Of a stretch of DNA of 64,000 nt, positions 10,007-20,815 are shown one piece after another; positions within the stretch are counted from its first letter, which is position 1, and every line of letters begins with the position of its first letter. Made by a program: the position numbers and the translations under genes. The DNA is from Aquatica leii (Eukaryota; Arthropoda; Insecta; Coleoptera; Lampyridae), in NCBI GenBank assembly GCA_035610365.1, contig CM069432.1, positions 79,240,520-79,304,519 on the forward strand. The letters run 5' to 3'. The notes beneath the pieces were generated by a model. The model was not told the origin of the DNA, searched no databases, and was given only the letters and a program-made list of their open reading frames with translations.

Positions 10007-11921
10007 CAGTGTGTCCGAAAAGTATGGAATATATTATACAAGTCGATAAATATGCACTTTACACGAAAAAGTTGTAAATAAAAGTTGTTTATCACTTAGT
10101 TATCTACCACCTGGGAGATATCAATTTAAATTTTTGCTGTAAACAAAATCGCAACGAATAACACTTAAATTTTTTTAAATGCCAAGGCACGTCTTTATTA
10201 TACTCATTTGATAGAGTCTTTTTTTCTCTTTTCAACCATATGAAACTTGAATACCTTTACATCAAAAAATTTACAAGAAAAACAAGGACATGTCTAACAA
10301 ATTTATTTTACTGAGCAGTATTAATCAGGTACGTAATATGTAGCACTGAAACAATTTAATGCACTTTAGAACACTGTCACACTTTGCTATTTGTTAGTGC
10401 TTGAAATATGGCTCAATTCAATTATCTGAGAAACATAGAATTGAAATTTTAATGATTCTGGGATATGGAGATAGAAGAAGAACCCAAGACGAAGTATGTA
10501 ATTTATTTAATAGCTTGCATCCAGAATTAAACATTTCGCAGTCCACGGTAAGCAAAATTTGGCGGAAATTTCAAGAGACAGGTTTGGTGAAAGATGCGAG
10601 TAGAACTGGTAGACCTTTGTCATTAAGTAATGTGGAACGAGAAAATGTGTTCTTGTCTGTTGAGGAAAATCCACAAATTTCTGTTCGGCAAATTGCTAGA
10701 GACCATAATTTGAATAAATCGGCTGTACATGACGTTTTAAAAAAAGAAACCTTATAATTATAAAGCTTGTGTAGTTCAAAAATTATTTGAAGACGATTTA
10801 GACAGAAGGCTGGAGTTTTGTGAAACAATAACAAACAAACTTGAACGAGATGCACATTTTCATAAAAATATCCTTTTTACTGATGAGGCCACGTTTTGTT
10901 TAAGCGGCACAATCAACAAACAAAACACACGTTACTGGTCTTCACAAAATCCTCACTGGTATCTAGGACACACCCAATACCAGCAGAAAGTCAACGTCTG
11001 GGTAGGAATGATTGGAAGTCAAATTTTGGGGCCATATTTTTTTGAAGGTAGTTTAACGGCGAATATTTATCTCGATTTCTTAAGATTTGAGTTAGTTCCT
11101 GCTTTGGCCGAGTTATTTCCACATGAAGTAGATCCAGATATACCTCATAACAGAATATGGCTTCAACAAGACGGGGCACCTCCACATTTTGGAATTAATG
11201 TCCGCCACTTTCTTAATAATACTTTTCAAAATACATGGATAGGCAGAAGAGGTACGATAGAATAGCCTGCTCGCTAGCCGGATTTAAGTCCACTATTTTT
11301 TTTTCTTTGGAGCTATATTAAAAGCAAAATTTATGTAAATAGACCTGATAATGTTGAAGATTTGAAAAATCGCATTAGAGTTGAGATAAGAGCTATAACT
11401 CGAGATATGATTTCAAAAGCAATCGATGGTTTTAAAAATCGAATTTAAAACTGTCAAATTATGAATGGTTTACATTTTGAACATTTATTGTAAGTTTAGT
11501 TTAAATACATTTTTTTGTTATAACAATTTTATGTAAAGATATTTAAAGTTTAATATTTGCTATTGTGACAGTGCATTCAATTGTTTCAATACTACATATT
11601 ACGTACCTGATTAATACTGCTCAGTAAAATAAATTTGTTAGACATGTCCTTGTTTTTCTTGAAAATTTTTTTATGTAAAGGTATGTATTTAAGTTTCATA
11701 TGGTTGAAAAGAGAAAAAAAGACTATCAAATGAGTATAATAAAGACGTGCCTTGCCATTTAAAAAAATGTAAGTGTTATTCGTTGCGATTTTGCTTACAG
11801 CAAAATATATCTCCCAAGTGGTAGATAACTAAGTGATAAACAACTTTTATTTACAACTTTTTCGTGTAAAGTGCATATTTATCGACCTGCATAATATATT
11901 CCATACTCCTCGGACACACTG
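10007..11921 (+). mobile_element. Mariner/Tc1-family transposon with very long TIRs
   Basis: The element starts CAGTGTGTCCGAAAAG at 10007, ends CGGACACACTG at 11921, and is flanked by TA dinucleotides, the target of the IS630-Tc1-mariner superfamily. The inverted repeats extend about 350 bases on each side (10007-10361 and 11575-11921), far longer than the usual 20-30 bp. The transposase gene between them is broken. Both arms contain many small differences, so the element is old or was corrected incompletely. Confidence 0.9.
10408..11448 (+). pseudogene. Mariner-like transposase, degraded
   Basis: The natural ATG appears to be 10408, with a frameshift within about 20 codons; the helix-turn-helix region then reads SEKHRIEILMILGYGDRRRT and NISQSTVSKIWRKFQETG, followed by GRPLS. 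A second shift occurs near 10745. The catalytic core shows LFTDEATF (first Asp), WLQQDGAPPHF (second Asp) and PDLSPL (third Asp), with a stop codon in the usual W of WPAR. Counting 36 residues between the second and third Asp gives a DD36D spacing, outside classical DD34D mariner. The gene ends at TAA 11446-11448. At least two frameshifts and two stop codons make it inactive. Confidence 0.85.
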
Positions 11922-11923
11922 TA

Positions 11924-13901
11924 TATGACAAGCGACAAGCATCCTAATTCAAGCATCAGTTGACAAATTATTCATAAACTATATAATAAAAAAATAACGC
12001 TATACCATCTTTTTGTACTCAATTATTTCATCTTAATTTTTGATTTACCAAACATACAATTGAACTATTAAAAAACAGTTTAGTATAAACGAGCAGTAAT
12101 GATACCGTACCTTAAAAATACATCGGTTATACGATAATGACAAAACAATATAAAATTAAGCTAAACTCCAAAAATTTGATATTATTTACTATTTACATTA
12201 TTAGAAACACAAAGAATGTAACTAAATTAACTATACTTAACCTATTAGATTAAATCACATCAATGTAAAGATTAGCACGAGAATCGATTATTTTGTAGAG
12301 ATCTTTTGAAAAAATAATTTTAATATTTGACTTTTGCTTATATATTATGCTTTAAATTTAAAACAAATTCCTTTAATATTTTTAAGCTCAATGTTACTGA
12401 ACTACTCTAAATTGTCGCATTTAATACTAACCATAAAAAGAAACACTCAATATTTGTATGGTAATATATCAAAGCTTCTGTTACTGCGTCTCACATAATC
12501 TCGAATAAAGATCGAATTGTTGTATATTTTGGCAAACATTACTCTTGAACAAAAAACAAATGGACTATATGGATTGTCGTTTGACCCATTGTCGATAATC
12601 TGTTTACTCTTAAATTTACCGATTTAATAATAAGAGATTGTTAAAATACTAATTTTGCAATTAGTTATATTTTTGTATTTAGTCTCTAAATCACAAAAAA
12701 ATTACATTAGCAAATTGATTTTATCGATTTTATTTGGCATCGTCTTACTGTGTATTATAATAGTATTCATATTTTTATCCGAACGTATTTTATGCTTTTC
12801 CATTTGCTACAAAAGTTTAATAAATTTAAGTCAATGAGAATAGTGCTTACATTTTGTCGTTCTATTACAAAATTTTGTTGCTTTACGATACCTGTTGTAC
12901 CTTTGTGATGTACCTCCTTTAGAGTACAAGGTTCGTTAATTAAAACCCTCTATTAACCCTTCTATGACTACAATTTATTTAAACATTAAAACAACTCATT
13001 CTTAATAATACCATCTTAATAATACTTGAACTTTGTTAAGAATTAAACTTATCGATTCTTATTGAGGTGACTTAGCTATTTCGTTAGACGAGAAATGCAA
13101 TTACGCGTCTTTCTAATTTCCTACAATTTTACGTATAAGTTCAACACCCACAAAAGTTAATTAACTTATTAAAATAAATGTTATTACCAATTACTATTAC
13201 CCTTGTTTATATACATTATAGTTAGACAATGAGATAGTTTTATATGGAAACAGATTTTTTGGTCATGTTAGCTGGCGATAGTGAAAACAAGGTAATAATT
13301 AAATGCAAAGCCTCAAACCGTTTTTGGTTATTAAAAGATTGCAAACGATGGCGGCACATGTAAGCAACTTACACACGCTATTAGCATTGATAGATCATCC
13401 TTATGGGAGATTTTGATTTCAGAATTATAGTTAAAAATAATCCGCTAGGTGTCACAACGCACAATCAACGCACGTAATTCGCAAAGTTTATTTCATCAAA
13501 ACAATTCAAGATTACTTGTTCATTCTATTAGCTTGCCTAATTACGTTACAGATTGATTACACGCACGATCTGCATTTTGTAGACATAACAATACGTGAGT
13601 GTTTACATGGTTTCCATTTCAAATGAGAGTTTAATAAATATTTTTAATACAAGACCTAATTTTCATAGTAGAAGGATTATATCAGTCAACGATTATATAC
13701 ATATAATCAATAGTATTATCATTGATGTATTTTATCAATACCGTTGTAACATTGTTTATATATATACAATGGTCGTATTAGTATTATATGGTATCATATA
13801 TGCAAGTACATATTTCTACAGAAACATATAAAAATGATTTCAATAAATGAAAAGCAATACTTTCTTCTCATTATTATTTTGTCTCAAAATCTTCTTATCA
13901 T
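11924..13901. other. Gene-free AT-rich DNA
   Basis: Very AT-rich, with only short spurious frames (for example 12655-12837 and 13595-13831, low-complexity I/F/Y-rich). No repeat boundary, RNA gene or splice structure was recognised. Confidence 0.4.
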
Positions 13902-15453
13902 CCCAGTAAACACACGACGTCCCAGGGACGTTCGTTTTATGTCCAAATGATGTCTTTACATCCCGGGCTTTAAAACGGACCTGTATAGGATGTCTTTAAT
14001 AGGACGTCCACAGGATGTCAATGAAGAACGTACGATGGGATGTCCTATGCGGGAAAAAACAAATGCAAACTTAGTGCGCGTGCCCACTTTCCTGCTTGTT
14101 CTCTGGTGCCTACTCAACACCCGTACGCTCCTTTGGTATATCAAAGTGGTACACTCTGTTTGCACCGTTTGCACTCTGTATTTGTTTTTAGTTGTGTTCT
14201 GGCTACTTTATTTATCTGTTCTTTATTTTATTATCTAACGTTTTTGGGTGTTTTAGTGCATAAACAAATTTATTTGGTAAGTTTTTGGTACCTTGTATTT
14301 ATTTATAATGTATAAAAATCATCATTTATAATTATTATTTTGAATCACTAAAAATTAATAAAAGTTTATTTAAATTAAAAGATCACAATTATTAATAATG
14401 GTGATTTAAAACCCCATCTCGCGCGCATACCTATGCGGTGAATTGAAAATATTTGTTATGTTAAAAAAAATTTTTTTACTCAAAAAATTATTTAAGGTTT
14501 AAAAGTGTGACGTTATCTCACGACTTTTATAGTCGCGATTCGCAATAAGTCATCCAAAAATGTCAACATGACCGATAAGGCACAAAATCGCTAATTTAAC
14601 TAAGAAACTAAAACGTTATCGCGTTCTTGGTATTCATCGTTATGATTACTGTGCGTATTCTCGTAGTTAAAAATACGTCTAGAAATAATTTTGTTTTTAT
14701 CACATTCCTCTGATGAAATGTAAATGCGAAACGTATAAAAATTCTTAATGAATTTGCAAAACTGACGCGTTTACAAAATCTTTTTTAAAAAACGATTTAA
14801 ATAATTTTTAACTGGTTATAATCGATCATCTCTTATGATTTAATCAATAATAGAATCGTCAAAAAGATCAATCGATAATTCTACAAAAAAAGTATCAATT
14901 TATCAATTCTTTAATTTAGAAAATTACACACATAGAAATACCAAAATAAGCTTTTCGTATTAACTTTTTTATCGACTCTACATGACGATTACCATCTCTT
15001 ATGTAGTTGCATTGTTTCAGGCGCCACTTAAAAAAATCGGGAAGAAAGTATAAAAAACTCGCTAAGGAGGGCCAAAGAACGCCGGGATCGAGAAGATAAA
15101 AAAATGAAATTTAAATTTATTTTATTTGAATATAATTTGGATTATTATTTAAAAATATAGTTTTATGTAATAAAAATTTGTATTTTATTTGATAAAGTTA
15201 TTTTTTATTAAAAATATAATATACATATATACCTAGTACATATCCTACAGTCATCTAAAAGGGACGTCCCGTTGCGGATACGCAAGGATGTCCTATAAGG
15301 ACATCGTAGGGATGCACACACTTGTGACAAAAGAACGTCCCATGAATGTCCCTAGGACGTACACAGAACCAAAATGGGATGACTTTGGGAAATTCAGTGA
15401 TCCGCAAAATCATGTCCCCGGGACATCCTTGGGACATCCTTGTGTTTGTTGGG
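13902..15453. mobile_element. Non-autonomous TIR element, CCCAGTAAACAC ends (element C)
   Basis: The left end CCCAGTAAACACACGACGTC (13902) faces GTGTTTGTTGGG at 15453, with AT on both flanks (13900-13901, 15454-15455). The first and last 200 bases are packed with GGACGTCC and GGACATCC words in both orientations. The core is AT-rich and has no transposase. Its terminal CCCAG and GTTTG-type inner bases match the pattern of the elements at 7236-9174 and 45490-53415. Superfamily not determined. Confidence 0.7.
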
Positions 15454-15910
15454 ATTGTAAGCAACGTATATTAACCTTTGTTATGTAAATATAGTATGAC
15501 CTCATAAACATCATCAAATTGTTTAGTTATCTCAAATTTGCAATTTCATCATAATAAGGATTACGGAATTGTAGTCCACGTGGACTTAAGAAATGTCAGT
15601 CAAAGTGTCGAAGCACCAATCGTGGGTAATATTAATCCCATAAATTATCAGTAAGGCAACCACGACTGAATCTTTTCTACTCTTTCTTCTTTCATTACAT
15701 TAACAGTATGTAACCATATCCAGGGACGGACTTGACTATTGTGCCGCCCTATGCACTGTTAAATTTGTCGCCCTAGAAATTTCTTAATACATATGTCTAT
15801 TACCAATTATTATTAGTTAAAAAAAAATACGATTTTCCAAAATATTTAATAAAATTTAAAAAAAATAAACGTAATTCACAAAAACAAAGAAAATATTAAT
15901 AGCAACAAAA

Positions 15911-18209
15911 TTACAGAGGAACCCTTCTGGCTTTTTGGTTGGCGAACTCATTTATGACATCTTCAAAAGACAGTGAATTTGTTAGATCTGACTCAATGTT
16001 TAAAACAGCCAAATTGTTTAGTTTTTCTTGCGTCATTTTAGAGCGATAACAATTTTCAACTCTTCGCAAGCATGAAAATGTCCGTTCTCCAGAACAGTTT
16101 GTTGCTGGGGTGCATAAACAGATCCGAAGAGCGATATCCATATTGGGATAAACACTCTGCAGGTCTTCCTGTCGAATCCACTTCAACAACTTCAAGGGCG
16201 TTGTAAAATCTTTTTGGTCATTTATCTTGACCTGCTCTCGAAAATGAATAAATTCTTCAATTAAATCTGCTTCAATATCTTCGGGGTACGAAGCTATTAA
16301 TTTCTCGACGCTTTTTTTATGTCATTGAAGCTGCTGGAACTATTTGTATTTGTTAAAAAAGAAAATTTTTCATAAAAGTGACAATACGCATCTCGTCGCT
16401 TCTGTAACTGAATGACCAAATTATCAATTATCACCAAAAATGTATTAATTCTTAAGTTGGTGCGTCCATCTATTTCAGCTTCTTCCGATCTCGATTCATC
16501 CGATAGAAGCTTTCGTTTTCCGTCTTTGTATCTTTTTCGTAGTCTTTAATTTTTGACATTTCTTTGGCTTCAGTTTCAAAATAATCAAAATTATCACGCG
16601 TTGTTTTGAAAAGAGTTATAAGAGAGTCGTATAAACTAACCACTGTCATCATATCAATTTCTACTGCCTGCAATTTAACGTTAGTAGCATTTAAACGATG
16701 ACTAGCAAAGCTCCAAAATTTTGACAAAAATGCAATTTCAAGCCGTTCCAATTTTAATCTAATACCTTTGGCTTCGCACTTTGTCTTAGATTTTTCCGCT
16801 TCATTATTTTCAATAAAACTTAATACAGAAAAAATTTCATGCCAGGACTGAGTTAAACTATGGCAAGCGTCAGCACGTCTTGACCATCGAGTTTGCGATA
16901 GACTCTTAAGAGTACTTGAACCACCTGATTGGTTTTTTAAAGTTCGCGTAAGTTCAATTTCGTCCTGCAGGAATTTCCATCTTTTAGGAGAAGCGGAAAA
17001 AAAATTGTACAGTTCCTGCAGCAATTCAAAAAACCAGCATGCTTCTGTGCAACTCTCTGCTGCATATTCTCCAACTAAATTTAGAGAATGAGCAGAACAC
17101 GGGATAAATTCCGAACGAGGCGAAACTTCTTTTATTCTAGCTTGCAAGCCTTTGTAGCAGCCAGACATATTTGAGGCATTGTCGTAAGATTGACCTCTGC
17201 AATTTAAAATGTCAATGTTGTGACTTTTGAGCGTAGTCTCTATGGCTTTAAACATATCGTCTCCTGTGTGTCCTGTGTTTGGAATAAATTGCACAAATTG
17301 TTTCACAAGTGAATTATCTTCTACATATCGAACAACTAACGTTAATTGATCGACATGCGAAATGTCGGGAGTAGAATCTGCTATTATTGAAAAATATTTC
17401 GCCGAACGTAACCGAGCCATTATGTCTTGGCTGACTTTTGTGGCCATTATTGTTATGACTTCGTTGCAGGTTGTGGAAGACAGATAACTAACTCCGCCTG
17501 AACCCGAACCTTTATTGCCATATTTTGATATATGTGAGGCTAAAAATGGATCGAATTCGGCAATGACATTAAATAATTGCCATTATGTGGCGAACCAAAA
17601 TCTTCATCGCGTCCCCGAAACGCTAGACCACGTGAGGCTAACGATTTCACTACAGCAACAATTCGTAGCAAAACATTTTTCCAATAGTCTATCTCTTGTT
17701 GCAGCTGTTCTACCAATTTTTGGTCTATTCGACCACAAATACTGCCTCTTGTTTTTAACTGTAAAAGAACAGACTTGTGACTATTGGAATTTTCGTGAGC
17801 CATTATTCGCGCCGATGCATTTTTCCAATCGTTGAAACCTTCTTTAGTTCCAAATTGTGACGACGTATTGTTGAACAGAAGACATGGACCACAAAATACT
17901 CTCCCAGTTTTCGGCGAATAAACAAGCCAGCTGCGGGGCATTTTCTCTCCATTCAGCATACTTCGAAAGAACAGAGATTTATTTAAATATCTAGTCACTC
18001 CGTCAAAAGTTCGTTTACTAGCCGAAAAGTCTCCATCTGAATTTTGTGAAAAACCATTCATTGCTACAAAATCAATGGTTTGGTTGTTTATATCCCAATC
18101 CGCGGGGTCCGTAGTGAAAACGCCACTTGTAGAAGAGGCTAGTTCATTTCTGCACTCATAATTTGGAGTATTAACATCTTGGGTTATTTCAACAGGAGCA
18201 ACTTCTAGA
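15911..18209 (-). pseudogene. hAT transposase, main body (zinc finger, DDE core, dimerisation domain)
   Basis: Minus-strand frames in order: a TTF-type zinc-finger region (SWLVYSPKTGRVFCGPCLLF near 17900) from 18209; the RNase H-like core from 17447 with FSIIADSTPDISHVDQLTLV, GQSYDNASNMSG and IPCSAHSLNL; and the C-terminal hAT dimerisation domain at 15911-16195 with CSGERTFSCLRRVENCYRSK and LNNLAVLNIE. Frames change near 17450-17540 and between 16195 and 16470, so the gene is a pseudogene. Similar genes are annotated as zinc finger MYM-type protein 1-like in insects. Upstream of 18210 the frame runs into the Polinton terminus, which adds foreign residues (MTSGKVKSGG) to the nominal ORF; the true N-terminus is at 33221-33417. 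Confidence 0.9.
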
Positions 18210-18215
18210 GACTGG
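18210..18215. other. Polinton target-site duplication, left copy (GACTGG)
   Basis: Six bases GACTGG directly before the left TIR, repeated after the right TIR at 33221-33226. Six-base duplications are the Polinton/Maverick signature. Confidence 0.9.
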
Positions 18216-18784
18216 AGAAGAATAGGGACAGAATCCCCTCCACTTTTTACTTTCCCTGACGTCATTACTGACCTCGGAGGGAACGTAGGTGAAGGGTTTT
18301 TTTGTGAAAGTATTTTTCTGGTTTTTTGTGAAAGTATTTTTCTCTCTCTAACAATGAAATTTTTCTTCTCTCTCTCACAATGATTTTTTTCTCTCTCACA
18401 ATTTTCCTTTTTTATTTTACATCATCTGGTAATTTTTTATGCGTCATAAGAACTAATGATTCGAGTGAGAAGGAAAATATTTTTATTAAAAAAAGCTGTG
18501 GGTGTACCTGGATTTGAACCCGGGTTTCTCGATTACAAACCAACGACTTTGGCTAATGCTCCACGAGGGTATTGGATTTTAAACAGTCAATTTAATATTG
18601 TATACAAAAAATTGCAGTAAATAATTTCTTATAAAAGATTAGTACAAAAATGGTAAAATAATTTTTAAAGTGAATGTGAAACAACTACATTACTTGAATA
18701 TTTACCGGAAAGGCAAAATTGCTGAATCATTAACCTGTTTTTCTAATGTGTCACGTGTCAAACATTTTACAAGAAATACTTTTT
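18216..18784 (+). repeat. Polinton left TIR, 569 bp
   Basis: Starts AGAAGAATAGGGACAGAATC and runs to the T-run at 18784; its complement is 32652-33220. At least two single-base differences between the arms were seen. It contains CTCTCT-rich tracts (18340-18400) and a tRNA-like sequence on the minus strand near 18500-18570. Confidence 0.92.
18500..18570 (-). ncRNA. tRNA-Thr(UGU)-like sequence inside left TIR
   Basis: Read on the minus strand it has a good B box (GGTTCAAATCC), a CCGGG/CCAGG T stem with one mismatch, an anticodon loop TTTGTAA (UGU) on a weak stem and an A-box-like TAGCCAAAGTCG. The acceptor stem does not pair and D and anticodon stems compete, so it is not a normal tRNA gene. 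It could be a fossil tRNA or an RNA polymerase III promoter. Confidence 0.5.
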
Positions 18785-18810
18785 GTACAAACATTCTTTC
18801 CCTATAAAGA

Positions 18811-18818
18811 TATAAAAG
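18811..18818 (+). promoter_or_regulatory. TATA box of first Polinton gene
   Basis: TATAAAAG just inside the left TIR, with an initiator-like TTAGTTAG about 27 bases downstream and the ATG at 18891. Confidence 0.55.
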
Positions 18819-18890
18819 CACCTCTTTACTAAACCTTAGTTAGTTCTTGTTCACAATTCTAACCAACACTTTATTATAAAAGTTGTTGTG

Positions 18891-19684
18891 ATGGCAGCTA
18901 AAACAACACGTGATGTAAAGAAATTTGCACCCTATTCTAAACGTGAAGATTGGAAGAATAATTATAGATCACCAGCATCACCAGTGTACATTCCTACCGC
19001 TAAAGATTACACCCTATTTAACGAAGCCAAAAAATCATACGGTATCAATAGTTTAGAAGATAAATCAAAAGAAGTACGCGAAAAACACGAGTTGTTTAAT
19101 GAGGTATCTATTTCATTAAATCACAGTTACTCAAAAATTGCGCGTTTAGGAATAGATGTTTATAATGGCTTTAGACCTTGCCTGAAAATAATAAAGTCCG
19201 GTTTTAATTCGGGTGTTTACTTTACATTACCACAATTTACCGAGTTTCTAAGTGTATTGGACAACATGATAGAAGACCTCAGTCACAAAGATGTGGGTAA
19301 ATATAATCTTGAAAATTATATAGTGCACACAACTGATGTGAACGCTGTTCGATTTGTGTCTAAAAATGTAGAAGAAACATTTCAATTGTATGTTGGCCTT
19401 AGTTCATTACAAAGCATCAGAAGAATGATATTCTATTTTACGTCACTACTGAGCGACAGAGAAAACTGTGACTGTCCTTTTCAAGAGTTTATACACGATG
19501 TGGTGAATTTAGTAGATGCAAAGAAAAACAGGAAGCTTGTTATGAAGATTTCGAAAAAGTTCTCAAAGAAAAGTACAACAAAAATTTTATGTTATACGAA
19601 TTAGTTCACAAATTTCCAAGTTTTATGAACATTGCGGTAAAGAATTATATGGATACATATGACGACCGTTTTCTGTACAAATAA
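18891..19684 (+). pseudogene. First Polinton gene, function unknown, one frameshift
   Basis: The frame from ATG 18891 runs to 19604 and begins MAAKTTRDVKKFAPYSKRED. Coding-like sequence continues after 19520 in another frame (EACYEDFEKVLKEKYNK, then ending at TAA 19682-19684), so one indel lies near 19500-19525. The intact protein would be about 265 residues. It is rich in charged and aromatic residues (VYIPTAKDYTLFNEAKKSYG, LGIDVYNGFRPCLKIIKSG) and has neither a signal peptide nor a membrane segment. Position next to the TIR under its own TATA box suggests a structural or early protein; I do not recognise the family. An AATAAA-rich stretch follows at 19720-19750. Confidence 0.7.
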
Positions 19685-19765
19685 TTTAGTATTTTTACTA
19701 TACAATGTAATTACATGTAGGTAATAAAACAAAATATATCTAATAAAAATAAAGATTTTTTCTCG

Positions 19766-19774
19766 TATATAAAA
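19766..19774 (+). promoter_or_regulatory. TATA box of the ATPase gene cluster
   Basis: TATATAAAA with an initiator-like GCAGTTAGT about 25 bases downstream and the ATPase ATG at 19826. It is the only convincing TATA box before the run of five closely coupled genes. Confidence 0.55.
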
Positions 19775-19825
19775 CTTGTTTTATTTTGAACGCAGTTAGT
19801 CTTCGTTAAGATAACGACCATTAAC

Positions 19826-20485
19826 ATGTATCAATTTCAACATCCTTTTTCAGCAATTGTTGCAGGACCCTCTGGTTGTGGTAAATCTTACTTTATTGTA
19901 AACTTTATAAAAAATATGAATGTTTGTGAGACTAAATTTGAAAACGTCATATGGTTTTATGATGAGTGGCAACCGTTGTACAAAGATTTGCCAAAAATAA
20001 AATTTCAACAAGGATTACCGTCTATGGACGCGTTTGATGGAGCAGAACCTAGTTTAATAATCATTGACGATTTAATGCGCGAAGCGAACAGCTCTGTTGT
20101 AGATATATTTACTAAAGGTTGTCATCATAGAAACCTCAGCGTATTTTTCCTAACTCAAAACGTCTTTCACCAAGGTAAAGGACAACGCGACATATCATTA
20201 AATGCCCATTACATAGTTCTATTTAAAAATCCACGAGATAAAGCCCAAATAAAACATTTAACGAGGCAAGTATACCCGGAAAACCCCAAGTTTTTAGAAG
20301 AAGCTTATAACGATGCAACATCGAATCCACATGGATATTTGCTTTTTGATTTAAAACAAGGTACGCCTGACATTGTACGTTTCAGAACGTCAATTTTTAA
20401 CGAAGACGGCGCATGTTACATTTACATTCCTAAAAAAGGGTTTAAATACACAAGTTCAGATAAATTTGACATCATTCAATCATAA
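19826..20485 (+). CDS. Polinton genome-packaging ATPase (FtsK/HerA type)
   Basis: 219 residues. Walker A is GPSGCGKSYF at about residues 15-24 and Walker B is PSLIIIDDLM near residue 78. A TKGCHHRNLSVFFLTQN segment follows, the sensor region of viral packaging ATPases. In Polintons and adintoviruses this family is thought to pump DNA into capsids. The length matches the family. It is the first gene after the TATA box at 19766, and its stop overlaps the next start (TAATG, 20483-20487). The reading frame is intact. Confidence 0.92.
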   Translation: MYQFQHPFSAIVAGPSGCGKSYFIVNFIKNMNVCETKFENVIWFYDEWQPLYKDLPKIKFQQGLPSMDAFDGAEPSLIIIDDLMREANSSVVDIFTKGCHHRNLSVFFLTQNVFHQGKGQRDISLNAHYIVLFKNPRDKAQIKHLTRQVYPENPKFLEEAYNDATSNPHGYLLFDLKQGTPDIVRFRTSIFNEDGACYIYIPKKGFKYTSSDKFDIIQS

Positions 20486-20814
20486 TGACTAACGTACTCA
20501 GCAAGCATGCGGAACTTCTACGGGCTTTGACAAAATTAGGACCTAATGAGCGACAAGCTTTGCTAAAGTGTGCCAGCGATAAGCAAATACATTGTATCTG
20601 TGAATGCATCTACAATACTTTAAAAGGAAAAGTTCCATTGTCAGGAACGCAGAAGAGACGGCTCTCTCGTCATAAAAACACGTTGAGACGAATAGTAAAA
20701 CAGGGCGAATCCATTAAAAAGAAAAAACAGATTTTATTACAACAAGGAGGCGCATTTCTACCGTTTCTCTTAGCACCCTTAATTAGCGGTGTGTTAGGAA
20801 GTCTTTTTAATTAA
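20485..20814 (+). CDS. Small basic protein with hydrophobic C-terminus (109 aa)
   Basis: Start ATG 20485 overlaps the ATPase stop. An N-terminal helix-rich region (LLRALTKLGPNERQALLKC) is followed by a lysine/arginine-rich segment (KRRLSRHKNTLRRIV, KKKKQ) and a hydrophobic tail, GGAFLPFLLAPLISGVLGSL. Basic-then-hydrophobic small proteins near the capsid genes occur in adenovirus-like elements as core or membrane-active peptides; that role here is inference. Only 1 nt separates its TAA from the ATG of the next gene. Intact. Confidence 0.8.
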   Translation: MTNVLSKHAELLRALTKLGPNERQALLKCASDKQIHCICECIYNTLKGKVPLSGTQKRRLSRHKNTLRRIVKQGESIKKKKQILLQQGGAFLPFLLAPLISGVLGSLFN

Positions 20815-20815
20815 T

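Noticed and set aside
12655-12837. 60-codon hydrophobic ORF
   Set aside because: Low-complexity I/L/F content in AT-rich DNA, no similarity, no splice or promoter signals.
18500-18570. Functional tRNA-Thr gene in the TIR
   Set aside because: The acceptor stem does not pair and D and anticodon stems exclude one another; kept only as tRNA-like.
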